Below, piece after piece: positions 34,938-46,275 of a stretch of DNA of 64,000 nt; within the stretch, counting starts at the first letter, position 1; each line of letters starts with the position of its first letter. A model generated the notes under the pieces. That model was not told the DNA's origin, made no database searches, and saw only the letters and a program-made list of their open reading frames with translations. This DNA comes from Diphasiastrum complanatum. Taxonomy: Eukaryota; Streptophyta; Lycopodiopsida; Lycopodiales; Lycopodiaceae. Position numbers and translations under genes: made by a program. Location: contig CM055097.1 in assembly GCA_029204225.1 (NCBI GenBank), forward strand, positions 26,195,039 to 26,259,038, given 5' to 3'.

Positions 34938-37900
34938 TTTGGGAAGGATGTTGGCTCTTAAGCCAATTGATCTTTCCAGCCTCATCTCTGTTTCTACTCC
35001 GGTTCTAGTCGATGCTGCACCAGTAGTCAAAGTAGCAGTCACCACTGCTATGGAGAGTGAAGCTGTGACAATGGAAACCGATGGAGCTGCTGTTGTTGGT
35101 TCTTCAAAGCCAGCATCTATTTCCACATCTCAGAAGCAGCCGAGCGCCTCCACCTCTAAGGATGACGCAACCCAGTCCGATACATCAGACAAAGGACGAT
35201 TAGCTGCTGAAGGCGACATTGGGGCACCTATGGCAGATGAAGAAGAACCAGACGACCAGCCCCGGTGGTTTCGATCCATGACAAAGAAAGCCAAGAATTT
35301 AGTGGCTGAAGAATATGAGTTTGACAAGTACCACCGTCAACTCATGATGTAGCTTATCACCTCAGAGATAAAATCACTAGACTCTCTGAAGGAGTCCTTT
35401 GAGAAGATCGATTCGCTCGAATCAGACAACATGAAGCTGATCGAACAACATCGTTCTCTCGAAACACAGCTTCAGACTTTAATAAAAGAAGCTGATTCTT
35501 TGAAGCAGACCAATAAGGCAATTCAGGCCAAGTCTGACAATTTTCAGACTCAAAACGATTCTTTGAAACAACAACTTTTGGCTGCAAATCAACATAATGT
35601 TGCGCTCTAGAAACATCTACAGGAGGAGCGAATGACAAGATTAAAGACAGAAGCTACTCTGTCTCTGAGCACCACTGCAGGGTCAATCATTGTCGATCTC
35701 ACTAAGCTGAACCAGCTCCAAGGCCAGATGCTCGAAAATTTTCGAGTCGAGTTCTTACAACCGCTCGAGGATGCGAAGGCTCTTGTCGAGGAAGACTTGG
35801 TGGAGCTGAAGGAGCTCTCCAGTGATGCCACCCCATCTTGCAGTGGGCCCGATGCACACGATGAATATCTTCAGGCCCTACTACGAAGTGATGAACTCGC
35901 ACAACAACTCCAAGCTGTGCCTGCCTGCACCGGAGCCTCAGACCATCCAGATTTCTTGGAGGCTATCACGAAGATTGACCAGCTCGAACAGGAGCTGTCG
36001 AATCAAAAGCAACAAATGGAAGATCAGAAGCTAGCTGCTGAGTTGAAAACTCAGGATTTGGCAACTACATCCACACAGCCAAAGCGAATGTGGCAAAATC
36101 AGTCAAAGGTATGTGTTGACAGATTCTGGCATTTGCTGAACGCTTCTGGAAATGGTGTCCACATGCTTTTAATATTGAGATACAATGGCGTGTGGATTAC
36201 ATGATGCTACCAGGCGCAGTAGGCATCGCCTTCGACGACTGGAAGCGATCGTGGGAGAAGAACGACTTTCTCTGGTTATGGGCCTAGCTTTCTATCGAGC
36301 AGAAATGATGTCTCTGCTGGGGCATAATCTAGGGTAAATTCCAGGTCGTACCTTTCGGATCGGCAGAGTTATACATAGGCTCTTCGGCTATGTATGCTCT
36401 CGAATATATTTGAATCAAAGAACTTCAATTTTTGAGGAACAAAGATAATAAGCGACATTTTTGGAAGCAAAAGTCGTAGTTTCAGCTGTACAAACCACAA
36501 GTTGTTGCGGATTTAGGCGCATTCGACGATGCAGGTCTGCTGATTCATATAAATATGGCTTATCCAAAATTATTCAGTCTTTATGTGGATTGGGAGCGAA
36601 ACCTTGTAGAATATTTTGCGGAGATTTGCCATAATTTGCAAGATGGAAGGAAGTCATTCAGTTATAAGCAATTCTGTACATATACATTTTGGCAGTTTGG
36701 TACATTTGCGGCAAAGACATTATTTTTTGTTCAGAATCTTTATGTTAAAAGCAATTTTATTAGATTTTCAACTCATTACTATAAAGAAATCACTCTACGA
36801 AGTGATTCAGATGAAGATACCAAGTTAACCCAGGAGCTGTTCGATGGAACATTACTTCCGGTTAAGTTAGAAGAATTTGACAACTTACCAGTTGGCCGCT
36901 ATACAAAATCAAAAGAAGACTTGCTCTTGATTGAAGCTTAACAGAACTTGGAGCTTGCTCAGAAGCTATATGAAGAACTGAATCATTCATGAATATTCAT
37001 TCGTGTCTTTGTCGTGGTGATGTTTCTATGGGATGCTGAATTTTTGAAGCTTAGAAATGTTTTGAAGTTTGATTTCAGTTTTCATCAACAATTCAAAGAT
37101 CAACTCAAAACAGCCTATTCAATTAAAGAAACAGCAAGACACATATTCTCTAAGACGAAGAAATATCTAAAGGACGAAATACACAAAGAAGTATCTTTCC
37201 GCCTCAACAAAAATCTGACGAACAAGAATGTTTCTCGAATAATCCTCAAAATGAAGATGATATGTTCACGAGGACATTTCACATTTGAGGAAGGGGATAT
37301 GTCATGCCACAAAAATGTTAAATATTGAATATCAACATGAATATGGCATGATATACTCAAAAATGAAGATATGAGCTGGTTAAGTATAAATCATGAAGAG
37401 GCCTAATTCATTTTTCGGGAATATATCTCCTAAGTACTTGCCTTGTAAGGGCAAGAACTTTAAAAGGAAAAGACAATGTCTTGGTTAACCTTTACTAGGT
37501 CGTCCATATGAAACAACTAGATACAAAAAGACATGATAAACTAGAGTAACTTTAACTCATAGTTAAGTATACCTCCTATGGTATAGTTGAACGTATTTTC
37601 AATCTAATTGTTAACTAGACCCTTTTGCGGGAGCGACGCACCTGTTGTTTTAGAGGTGTGTTTGTTTGCCCCGTAGAACATATATTAATCTCACACTTCA
37701 ATATCGATCATCAAGAGAGAAGAGTTTATGCTTATGTAAGAGATTGAAGAAGTGAATAGAGTTCTGTGAGTTATTCTCTCTTATCTTTGTTTTCTACACT
37801 GTTGAGTGTGAGTGATCTTGAGTCTGCTAACAACCCTCTGACACATTTCATGAATTACTCTCTGATCAGACATACACTCTAGTGCATTACAGTCGTTTGC

Positions 37901-38399
37901 TGTGTTTTCATAAAGCATGCTCTAAAGAACTATCTTTAAACCATCTTATTCGTCTGTCGTGAATACTTTCTTTTCAACACTCAAATAACGACTATCTTTG
38001 GTACAGTCTAGCACGATCTGATTTGCATTGACATAAGTTTCTAATGTATTCTAAAACTCGTCGTGTTCTTTAACCATGAAGTTGGGCTTTAGTTGTTGAA
38101 GACTTCTGTCTAGAAACGAATAGTTCACGAATGCGATTAATTAATTGTCTGCACAGTCGCGAATACATCGAACAATTCTCGATTCTCTGTTGACACCTTA
38201 ATCAGCCAGAGTGTAGTACTGTTGTGCTACTCTGATAACATCTCATCTGTAGAACGCGCTTCATTCGATTCAATAGAGGCCAGATTGTTGTTCTGAATTT
38301 ATTAACATTACCCATCCCAAACATAAGTAATATTGGTTACTTTTTAATGTCTGTCGACAACCAGAATAACAGTCGAAACCACTTGCCATAATTGTACCA
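34938..38399 (+). mobile_element. Non-autonomous LTR-type element, family N, copy B (broken)
   Basis: Matches copy A from its position of about 930 onward, at roughly 85-90% by eye. It lacks the N-terminal part seen at 461-900 of copy A. The coiled-coil part (about 35280-36090) is followed by the aromatic-rich part (about 36200-36990) with LFSLYVDWERNLVEYF, FWQFGTFAAKTLFFVQNLY and FDGTLLPVKLEEFDNLPVG. These blocks are conserved between copies at the protein level more than chance would give, so the family once encoded a selected protein of unknown role. A purine tract and a 3' LTR-like block close the element. The copy is broken by several changes. It is followed by a Gypsy fragment. Confidence 0.5.
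37300..38399 (+). repeat. 3' LTR-like block of family N copy B
   Basis: Starts TGTCATGCCAC after GAGGAAGGGGATA and ends at ATTGTACCA, the limit of similarity with copy A (3184-4320). Confidence 0.45.
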
Positions 38400-38880
38400 A
38401 AATAGTGGGACCAGCTTGGGAGAGTGAGCAACATAATATCACTCTTCCTATCAAGCACCAACTCTTCAGAAAAGAAGCTGTTGTAGTAGATAAAGGATCA
38501 GAGGTCAACCTTACCTCCACTAGTTTATACGAGAAATGAGGTCTAGAAGGCCTAAGTGATGCCAAGTTTGCCATCAAACTAGCTAATCAATCATGTGTGT
38601 GGATGAAGCGAATTGTAGATGACATACCAGTTAAGATAGCAAGGGTATAATTAGTCATCACATTTCTAAAGCACCCACTACCTATCGAATTTTGTTGGAG
38701 TGACTTACAAGTTGCACAAGTAGTCCATGATTGGAAAATCGACAAATTTACTTTCAAGAACAAAGAGTGGGTAGTAAAGGTGGATCCCTCCACATGGGCG
38801 ATGAAATGAGGCCTACCCTTCCAGCTCATCACTGCCCGAAGAAACCCAAAAATATTGAAAATGAATATGATAGATGGTTG
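38400..38880 (+). mobile_element. Gypsy-type protease-region fragment (broken)
   Basis: A plus-strand reading around 38500-38700 gives VNLTSTSLYEK, AKFAIKLANQSCVWMKRIVDD and PVKIARV, the pattern of the aspartic protease and post-protease region of plant Gypsy elements. The piece is short, old and broken. It belongs to a different strand and copy from the 4.3-6.6 kb remnant. Confidence 0.55.
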
Positions 38881-38956
38881 AGATGAGAAAATCGATGTGC
38901 CATTAATGTAAATGCACTGTCAAATCATGATTAATAGGGTTAACCAGAGTTAATTC

Positions 38957-40376
38957 GTGGCGACAAATAGATCAGTGTTTCAAATTTATGCCAACACATT
39001 TTTTCAAATTCATGGCTTTTTTGTCTACGCAAATTTTCAGATTCATAGTTCATTGTTTCAGATTTTTGCATGCACATTACGAATGGTGCCATCAAAGAAG
39101 CCGTGCTCCTCAATCGACTCTGTGCTTCTATCCAACGAGACAGATGATAATGGATTATGGGTGTCAAGATAATATTCAAAAAACTCTTGGGTTTTGATGC
39201 ATCCATCATCAAGAGGAGCATTTCGAAAAAACAAAAGGTCAAAACTATCATTTCGATCTTATTGGAAGGCCAGAATTTGGATTTCAGAACATTATCAGGA
39301 GGAAAATCTATTTCTAAAATTCTAGTCCAACATGTATATATACATTCAGAGATAAATGTGAAAGGATTCAACTGTCAGGATCACAAAAAAAAACAAATGT
39401 GAGTATTGATATTTTTGATACTTAGATATCTAATAGTAAACTTGCCAATCTGATCATTTTTCTCTTGCAGATTTATATCCATCCAACATAGATGAATGGG
39501 AGCTGAGTGTATCTTTAACAAGTGTGTTAGATGTTATTCACACTGATATTGGATAGCTGCAATATCGAGGTAGAACTGCAAAAGATCTAGCTGATAGTGG
39601 GATCTTTTGTTATGAATTAATGTACATTCTTGATACAAAAGAAAATTTTGGACAATTCCATTACCTAGTTTTGAAAGTGATGAATGGATTGCATTAGATG
39701 CTACAGTTTCAGAATCATTTCGTTGCAAGATATATAATGATGTAAAAAATTCATTAAAAATGAGCATGGGATAAAAAACAGTCAGATTGAGTTGGTTTAT
39801 TTCCTTGAATATATTTGTGGATTTCTTTTCAAATGTCAATGTACACAAAACCCCAACGATGTTTGTAAGCAAAAATTTATCAAATAGTTTATTATCTGAA
39901 CTTACGGATGAAGACTAGGACAAAAGATCAGATGGAGAAATAGAATGCAGAATTAAAATGTCTTCCATGTGCTTTTGTTATCAAAATGAAAAACAAATGT
40001 TGAGCTTATGCTTCCATTGTCAAATATGGAAAAAAAAAAGAAGGTAAATGGGTGACTTGGAAGCCAGTGGGCATTCAAAACAAAAAAATATTGATATACA
40101 ATGATGCCATTTTGACGTGTGTTGAGGTGGAAGAAGATTGGAGTCTAAATTACATCAGGCGAGAACTATTGCTCCTACAAGATGATGTACTTTCAAACTT
40201 CAGATTCATTTTCAATGGTAAACTCTAATTGTAAACACTCGATCTTTTATGAATAGTTTCAATCAAAACTTTCTAACTAACTTTGTAGTAGTTTTATGCA
40301 GGTACGTAAAAGACATGAGCTCGAGATCAAATGTAGAGATATTGGCGAAACAATCCAACTTGTGGAAGAACATTGA
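38957..40376 (+). pseudogene. Gene U copy 2: multi-exon remnant, function unknown
   Basis: A probable exon ends at 39398 (frame with ISILLEGQNLDFRTLSGGK). The intron is 39399-39470 (GTGAGT...CTCTTGCAG). The next exon, 39471-40217, begins DLYPSNIDEWELSVSLTS and later reads FESDEWIALDATVSESFRCK. Its end reads AILTCVEVEEDWSLNYIRREL and NFRFIFNG. A second intron is about 40218-40301, and the last exon reads VRKRHELEIKCRDIGETIQL up to the TGA at 40376. The last two exons parallel gene U copy 1 (14326-14826). Frame changes, an internal stop at 39557 and mismatched intron phases show that it is dead. The family is not recognised. The shared splice site argues for descent from an intron-bearing gene, not from a processed copy. 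Confidence 0.5.
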
Positions 40377-40729
40377 GATTCACTATTAGCAAATACATGC
40401 CAATCATCATGTCTTTTTATCAATATATAAAATTGTATTCCAGTATTACACTATGGACACAACCTGATTGTAAGAATCTATATTGATATCAATAAAAAAA
40501 ACTCATAAACGGGTTGTTTACATGTTAAATGATTGTATTTTTTTTTTATGTATATCTATTTACTAATAGATCTCTATTCAGTCAATTTTTCTATATTTTT
40601 TTTATCAGTATTAGGAACTGATAAGGGAACAGCTCCTATAATCTCGCCTTCTTCTATTTCAGGAAGGGCCTCAATGCCTTTTAAGACAAGAGGACTCTTT
40701 GCTATAATATCGCCTTCCTTTGTATTATG
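40377..40729. other. Gene-free interval
   Basis: AT-rich, with two copies of a short CTATAATCTCGCCTTC-like word near 40636 and 40703. No gene is recognised. Confidence 0.4.
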
Positions 40730-41290
40730 TGTTGACTTCACATGTGTGGACTATCCACAACATGTACTTGTGATCTCCTAAGGTGTGTAGATGCACCAAG
40801 ATCAAGACTAGATTGAGATTCAAGATCTATCTTTGATTCTATGGCAAAAACACACTACTACATGCATTCAATCACTTCCAACTCTCACTCACACGTGTGG
40901 TAAGTGTTCCAAAAATAATCTAAGTAAAAACAAGCTGCTCTCCTTGGGTAGAGAGAGAAAATGATCATGAGCTCTCGGGTAGAGAGAGAAAGCTAGAAAA
41001 CCAATTACTCACAAAATCCACTCAATCTCAAAATCAATTAGATCTAAATGAGAAGTACAATGGATAACGAGCTACCACCTTGCTTAACTATGATTGGACC
41101 ACACTTTTGCCACCTCTTAATCCTATTGGACCATTGATCCATTCACCTCTAAATTCTATTGGACTATTTTCAAGCAAATCTCAAATTCTATTGGACCACT
41201 CATGGCTCCACTTCTAAATCCTATTGGACCTCTTAAACTTCATCAAACAAAAGCATTAAACTTGTCTACACTCTAATTGGCACGAGTTTG
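40730..41290 (-). repeat. LTR-like end of Copia C2
   Basis: The outer end reads TGTTGACTTCACATG in plus orientation (TG...CA style). It shares the words CTCTCTCTACCCAAG and CTCTCTACCCGAGAG with the LTR at 47769-48538. It includes a 32-bp-spaced CCAAT-type tandem at 41091-41230. The inner end is not fixed. Confidence 0.5.
41091..41230. repeat. Five CCAAT-type motifs at about 32-bp spacing
   Basis: ATTGGAC (minus strand GTCCAAT) recurs at about 41093, 41124, 41156, 41187 and 41221, spaced 31, 32, 31 and 34 bp, inside the LTR-like block. In the minus-strand sense this is upstream-side (U3) sequence, so it may be a promoter enhancer array. Confidence 0.7.
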
Positions 41291-43943
41291 GTCTCCTACT
41301 CTATTTTGGCTACAATAGTGGCATTACAAGTGGAAATGGATAATTTGCCATCTTGGACATCCTTAGGCTCTTCATCTGATATAAAAAGTGCATGATAGGA
41401 AGTTTCACCTTCTACTTGCCTTTCTTCTTCATCATATTTGAGCCTTATTGGCTCAGATCTTGCTCGTGTAGATCTTCTTGGTGTGGTAGCTTGAATCTGC
41501 TCCTCCTCAAGCCTCGGCCTCACCTCTTCTTGAACAGCATCAAGGTTGATGATTGATTTTGCATGAGTCTCTTTGATCTGTGCGTCATCCAAGTTAAATT
41601 TCTGATCTTCATGGAAGACCACATCTCTACTGATAACATTTTTGTCAGTAGAGGGCAAATAAATCTTGTATGCTTTTTTAGTAGATGCATAACCTACAAA
41701 AATTCCTTTTACTGCACTAGGATCTTCCTTCTTCCTAGTTTCTAGAGGCACATGCACAAAGCATACACAGCCAAAAATCCTAAGATGATCTACCTTAGGC
41801 TTTTTCAATACAACATCTCAAATGGTGTCTTTCCTCCTATTGCAAGATTTGGAAGCCTATTACAAAGATAGTTTGCATGTGCAACTACTTCTCCCCAAAA
41901 TTCTTTAGGTAGAGAAGCTTCCAGCCTAATGGCTTTTGCACATTCACACAAAATTCTATTCTTTCTCTCAGCAACTCCATTTTGTTGAGGAGTATATGAG
42001 CAAGAGAACTCTCTTTGAATACCCTCTCTCTCACAGAAGTCTTTAAACTTATTGGAAGTGTATTCCCCTCCACTATCACTTCTTAAAGCTTTTATCTTGA
42101 AAGAAAATTGCTTCTTTACATAAGCTTTAAAAGTAAGAAAAACATCATAAACCATGGCTTTTGAAGACAACATATAGATCCAAGAATGTTTTGTATAATC
42201 ATCTACAAAAGAGACAAAGCAGTTGGCTCCTCCTTTTCACTTAGTTGATGAGAAATGAACATCTGAATGTACAAGTTCAAATGGTTGCTTTGTCTTGATA
42301 CTTGATCTAGGAAAAGGTCTTCTGTGTGACTTTGCCAACACACAAGCTTCACAAGGTAGAAGCCCCTTTGACAGTGTCTTTGGTAGACCAATAACTTTTT
42401 CTTCTTTGACCATAGATTGCATGGCTTTGAAATTGGGATGACCCAATCTCTTGTGCCACAGATCCTCCTGTAGGACCTTGGTCTCATAAGCAATATCTGA
42501 AATGTTAGCACTCTCCCTAGAATCTAGTTTGTACAACTTACCAATTCTAGATCCTCTAGCAATAACTTCATTTTCTCTTGAGATTATACACTTGTCAACT
42601 TGAAACTTGACATTTAATCCACTATCAAACAACTGTCCTACACTAATGATATTCTTAATCAATCTAGGTACATACAGTACATCATGTAAGCAAATTTTTT
42701 TTGATGATGATGCATGTAAAGGAATGCTACATGTTCCTTCAATCCTACACTCTACATCATTAGTAGTATAGATTGCACCTAGATATGGCATGAGATTAGT
42801 GAAAGAGCTCCTAGAACTAGACATGTGGGAACTAGCCCCACTATCTATCCACCAGACTTCTTCATTTTTAAAAGGAAAAGATGAAAAAGTAGACATCATT
42901 AATGAATCCTCTCTTTCACTCTCTACACCCTCACACTCATCCTCATTAGTAAGATTAGCTTGCTTAGATTGGTTCCTCTTCTTGAAACAGTTTGATGCGT
43001 AATGTCTTTTCTTTCCACAGAAAAAACACTTGATCTTTGATAGCTTCTTCTTGCCATTGTATGTTGCACCTTGTGAGGACTGATCCTCACCACCTTCTTT
43101 GGCTTTGTCCTTCTTGAAGTGTTGTTGTCATTTGTCGTTGCCTCTTGACTTGTCTCTGATGAAGAGTGCTTTGTCATCTCCACCATCTTTCAACGAAAGT
43201 CTGTTGATCCTCAACATCTTGTTCTCTTGCCTGCTTTCTTCAGCAATGAGAACACCTTGCAATGTCTCCAAGGATGGAAGATCCTCTCTGACAACATAAG
43301 TCTGCACAATATTGTCATACTCATCTTTAAGTCCATTTAAGACTACTTGAACAAGTTCAATATTCTTAAGAGCATCACTAATACCAGCTAACTTTTGATG
43401 AAGATCCTTAACTCTCATGACATATGATGAAGCACTCTCATCTACTCTCTGATAACTTAGAAATATTTGGTTTCAAAGTGTAACAATCTAGAAGTATTTT
43501 TGATTTCATAGATTGGTTTTAGAGTATCCCAAGCTTCCTTGGCAGTGGTGCATGTACTGATCTCTCTTAACACTTCATTCCCACGAGTTTCAATGTACTG
43601 ATAAACTCTCTAGGAACTTACTTTCAACTCAAACACATTAGTATGTGTGAAATGAAAAGTCTAAGACGTCAGAACACTCACTTCTATCCAATTCTACTTG
43701 ATTGACAGTGAAAATTGATGAAAATGGTGAAAAAGACAGATGTGTGCTCACTTTGGCATATCCCACGAGTTGAGTACCCTCTCAAACTCTCTGATTGCCT
43801 AAAATTCTTCTAAAAACAAATCAAGTAAATTTAGAAAAAAGAGCAACACATTTTACTCTCCAATACCTATCCACCAAGCTATAGAACATCAAATTTGGAT
43901 CATTCCTTGAGAAGTAGCACTCATTAATGAGGGCTGATTTCAC

Positions 43944-46270
43944 ATGAATGTCTCTAATGAGATATTGAGGGAGATTGGTGATTGTTCTACATCCAAGGAA
44001 GCTTGGGATTGTCTCAAGTCCAGAAATCAAATCTTCCAAAGTAGTCAAAAGGGTGATGAGAGTGCATTTAATTTGAGAGTCAAGGATATTCATAGGGAGC
44101 TTGCATGTATTGGTGACTCAATCAATCAAAGTGAGCTAGTCCAAGTCATTCTTAATGGCTCGAGAGATGAATATGACAACCTTGTCCAATCCTATGCCAT
44201 TAAGGAGGAGCTACCAAGTTTGGAGGCCCTTCAAAGTGTGCTTATTTATGAAGAATCAAGACAAGAGTACAAACTCTTGAGGATGGACAAGCTATCACTC
44301 AATCATGATGATGGCAAAGTTCTATTTGCCAAGAACAAAGAGAGGAGTAAGAAGCAACACCATCACTTCTCTAATGACAAAGCTAAAGACCAAGATGGAG
44401 AGGAGGAGGATATCTCTCATGCTTCTAATTCAAATCTCAAGAAGAAGAAGATCAAGTGCTTTTATTGTGGCAAGAAAGGCCATTATGCCACCAATTGCTT
44501 CAAGAAGAAGAATCAACTCAATCAAGCCAACATCACCAATGAGAAAGAAGACTATATTGCAAGTGATGGAGAAGGCTCTCTTATGGCATCAAGCTTCTCC
44601 TCTTCCACCTTCAACAAGGATGACTCATGGTATATTGATGGTGGAGCATCTTCACATATGTGTGGCTCCAAGCACTCTTTTTCATCTACTATGCCTTATG
44701 ATGGAGTCAAGAAGACCATATACATTGCAAGTAAGCATGAGTGCAATATTGAAGGAGTAGGGATTATTCCCTTGAAGCTTGCATCTTCCAAAGATCTCTT
44801 TCTCAACAATGTTCTTTTTGTCCCAAAGCTTACAAAGAACATCTTAAGTGTTGGCCAACTTCTTGATAGTAGCTTTGATTTCAATTTCAATATTGACAAT
44901 TGTGTGATCAAGAAGGATGGTGAGATCCTTGCATATGGATCAAGATTTGAAGGCATCTAGGATCCAAGTGAGAGTGCAAACTCTCTTGATGTTTCTTATA
45001 TGTCCAATATTTCAAAAAAGGATGATCACACAAGATGCACGTATCTTCTCTCTTCAAGTATTATGGTGTATGATTATTTCTTATTATTTGAAGCATATGT
45101 TGAGAAGAAATTCTCATTGAAGATCAAAGATTTGAGGAGTATTGGAGCTCTTGAAGGAATAGCACCATATGAAGTTTTATTCAAGATGAAGCCTAAGGTT
45201 GACCACCTTAGTGAGCTTGGTAGTGCTTGCTTTGCACATATTCCCTTGGAAACAAGGAGGAAGGATGATCCAAGCTCATGGATCATGATTGGATACTCAT
45301 CCATCAAGGAGGCCTTTAGTGTCTTTACACTCTCTATCTCAAAAGTGATTGTGAATAGAGATGTCATATTGCATGAAGATTCAATCTTGGAAGTGGCCGA
45401 GATCAAGTCTTCTCAAGAAGCATCACAAGTTATCTCTTTTGAAGGTATTCAAGTTATGATAGGGCCGATGTGTGAGGAGGAGTCTCTTCTTCATATGATT
45501 TCAAGAAGATCTTCAAGATGCATGGCCGAGTCTTTAAGATTGAGCTTGTTACTCACTTTTTTGAAAATCATGTTTTCACATGTTTTGAGGCAAATTGTAA
45601 ACTCCTCTTGAGATTAAGTGAAGCATCCAAAGTGGACACTTACATCCTTGAGAGAGTAACTAGCCTAAAAAAGATCAAGATAGTATTTGATATCAAGATT
45701 AGATCCATCATGGATATAGTTCATTTTATGTGGACTAGTCAAGATAGAAAGCATAATCTTGATAATCATCATTGTTTCACATCTTATGATCTTGATCTCC
45801 ATGATCCTTATGAGGCTTGGAAGCCTCAAATTTCTCTTTTTATGGTGCATCCATCATGCAAGTGGAACTTTCAAAGCAAAGATCATCATCAAGCATGGAG
45901 GAAGCCCATGATCATAGTGGCATATTGGTGGAGCACTCTTCAAAGGCATTGGCAAGAGAAGAGATCTTATCATGGATATGGTGAGGGTGCTGCTATGATG
46001 GATCCCTTGGCTGATCTTCACTTCTTATGCATACCAAAGGATCCACTCAAAAAAAATTTACAAACTTCTCAAGAGATCTAGTACCTTTCCAAGCTATTTT
46101 TTGAGGAGTGTGAGAAATTGGCAAAAATCTAGCTTGGTATTTTTTATGATAGAAGTTTGTAAGTGAATCTCACATGTGTGGAGGATGTTCCCACGTGTGG
46201 AGAATTGTAAAGTAAATAAAAAATGTTTGATATAGGGGTCTCATAGAATTTCATAGTCAAGCATTTAGGT
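43944..46270 (+). mobile_element. Copia remnant C3: gag, protease, partial integrase, purine tract, LTR start (broken)
   Basis: Gag from about 43944 contains DCSTSKEAWDCLKSR. The zinc knuckle CFYCGKKGHYATNC is at 44458-44499 and the protease DSWYIDGGASSHMCGSKHSF near 44625. VLFVPKLTKNILSVGQLLDS follows near 44812. A partial integrase with YVEKKFSLKIKDLRS (about 45092) and LETRRKDDPSSW (about 45248) comes next, with parts missing compared with C2. A purine tract TTTTTTGAGGAG ends at 46108 and an LTR start TGTGAGAAATTGGC begins at 46109, then is cut at about 46270. It is broken by several changes and lacks reverse transcriptase. Confidence 0.8.
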
Positions 46271-46275
46271 GTAGG

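Larger units (their letters stand above)
40730..43640 (-). mobile_element. Copia remnant C2: LTR-like end, integrase, protease, gag (broken)
   Basis: On the minus strand, from right to left: gag (about 43610-43130) with LREISTCTTAKEAWDTLKP; a zinc knuckle near 43035; and protease with VWWIDSGASSHMSSSRSSF near 42860. Then come the pre-integrase finger LWHKRLGHPNFKAM with CEACVLAKSH (42460-42320), and the integrase core with ALRSDSGGEYTSNKF and SYTPQQNGVAERKNRI (42100-41960). The distal integrase part is HLRIFGCVCFVHVP (about 41785). Reverse transcriptase and RNase H are absent before the LTR-like end at 40730-41290. It has few breaks for its length and is probably the youngest of the Copia coding remnants by codon integrity. 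The 5' LTR and gag start are missing. Confidence 0.85.

Noticed and set aside
39534-39872. Minus-strand frame over gene U copy 2
   Set aside because: It is the shadow of the plus-strand exon, which has the better splice and paralogue support.
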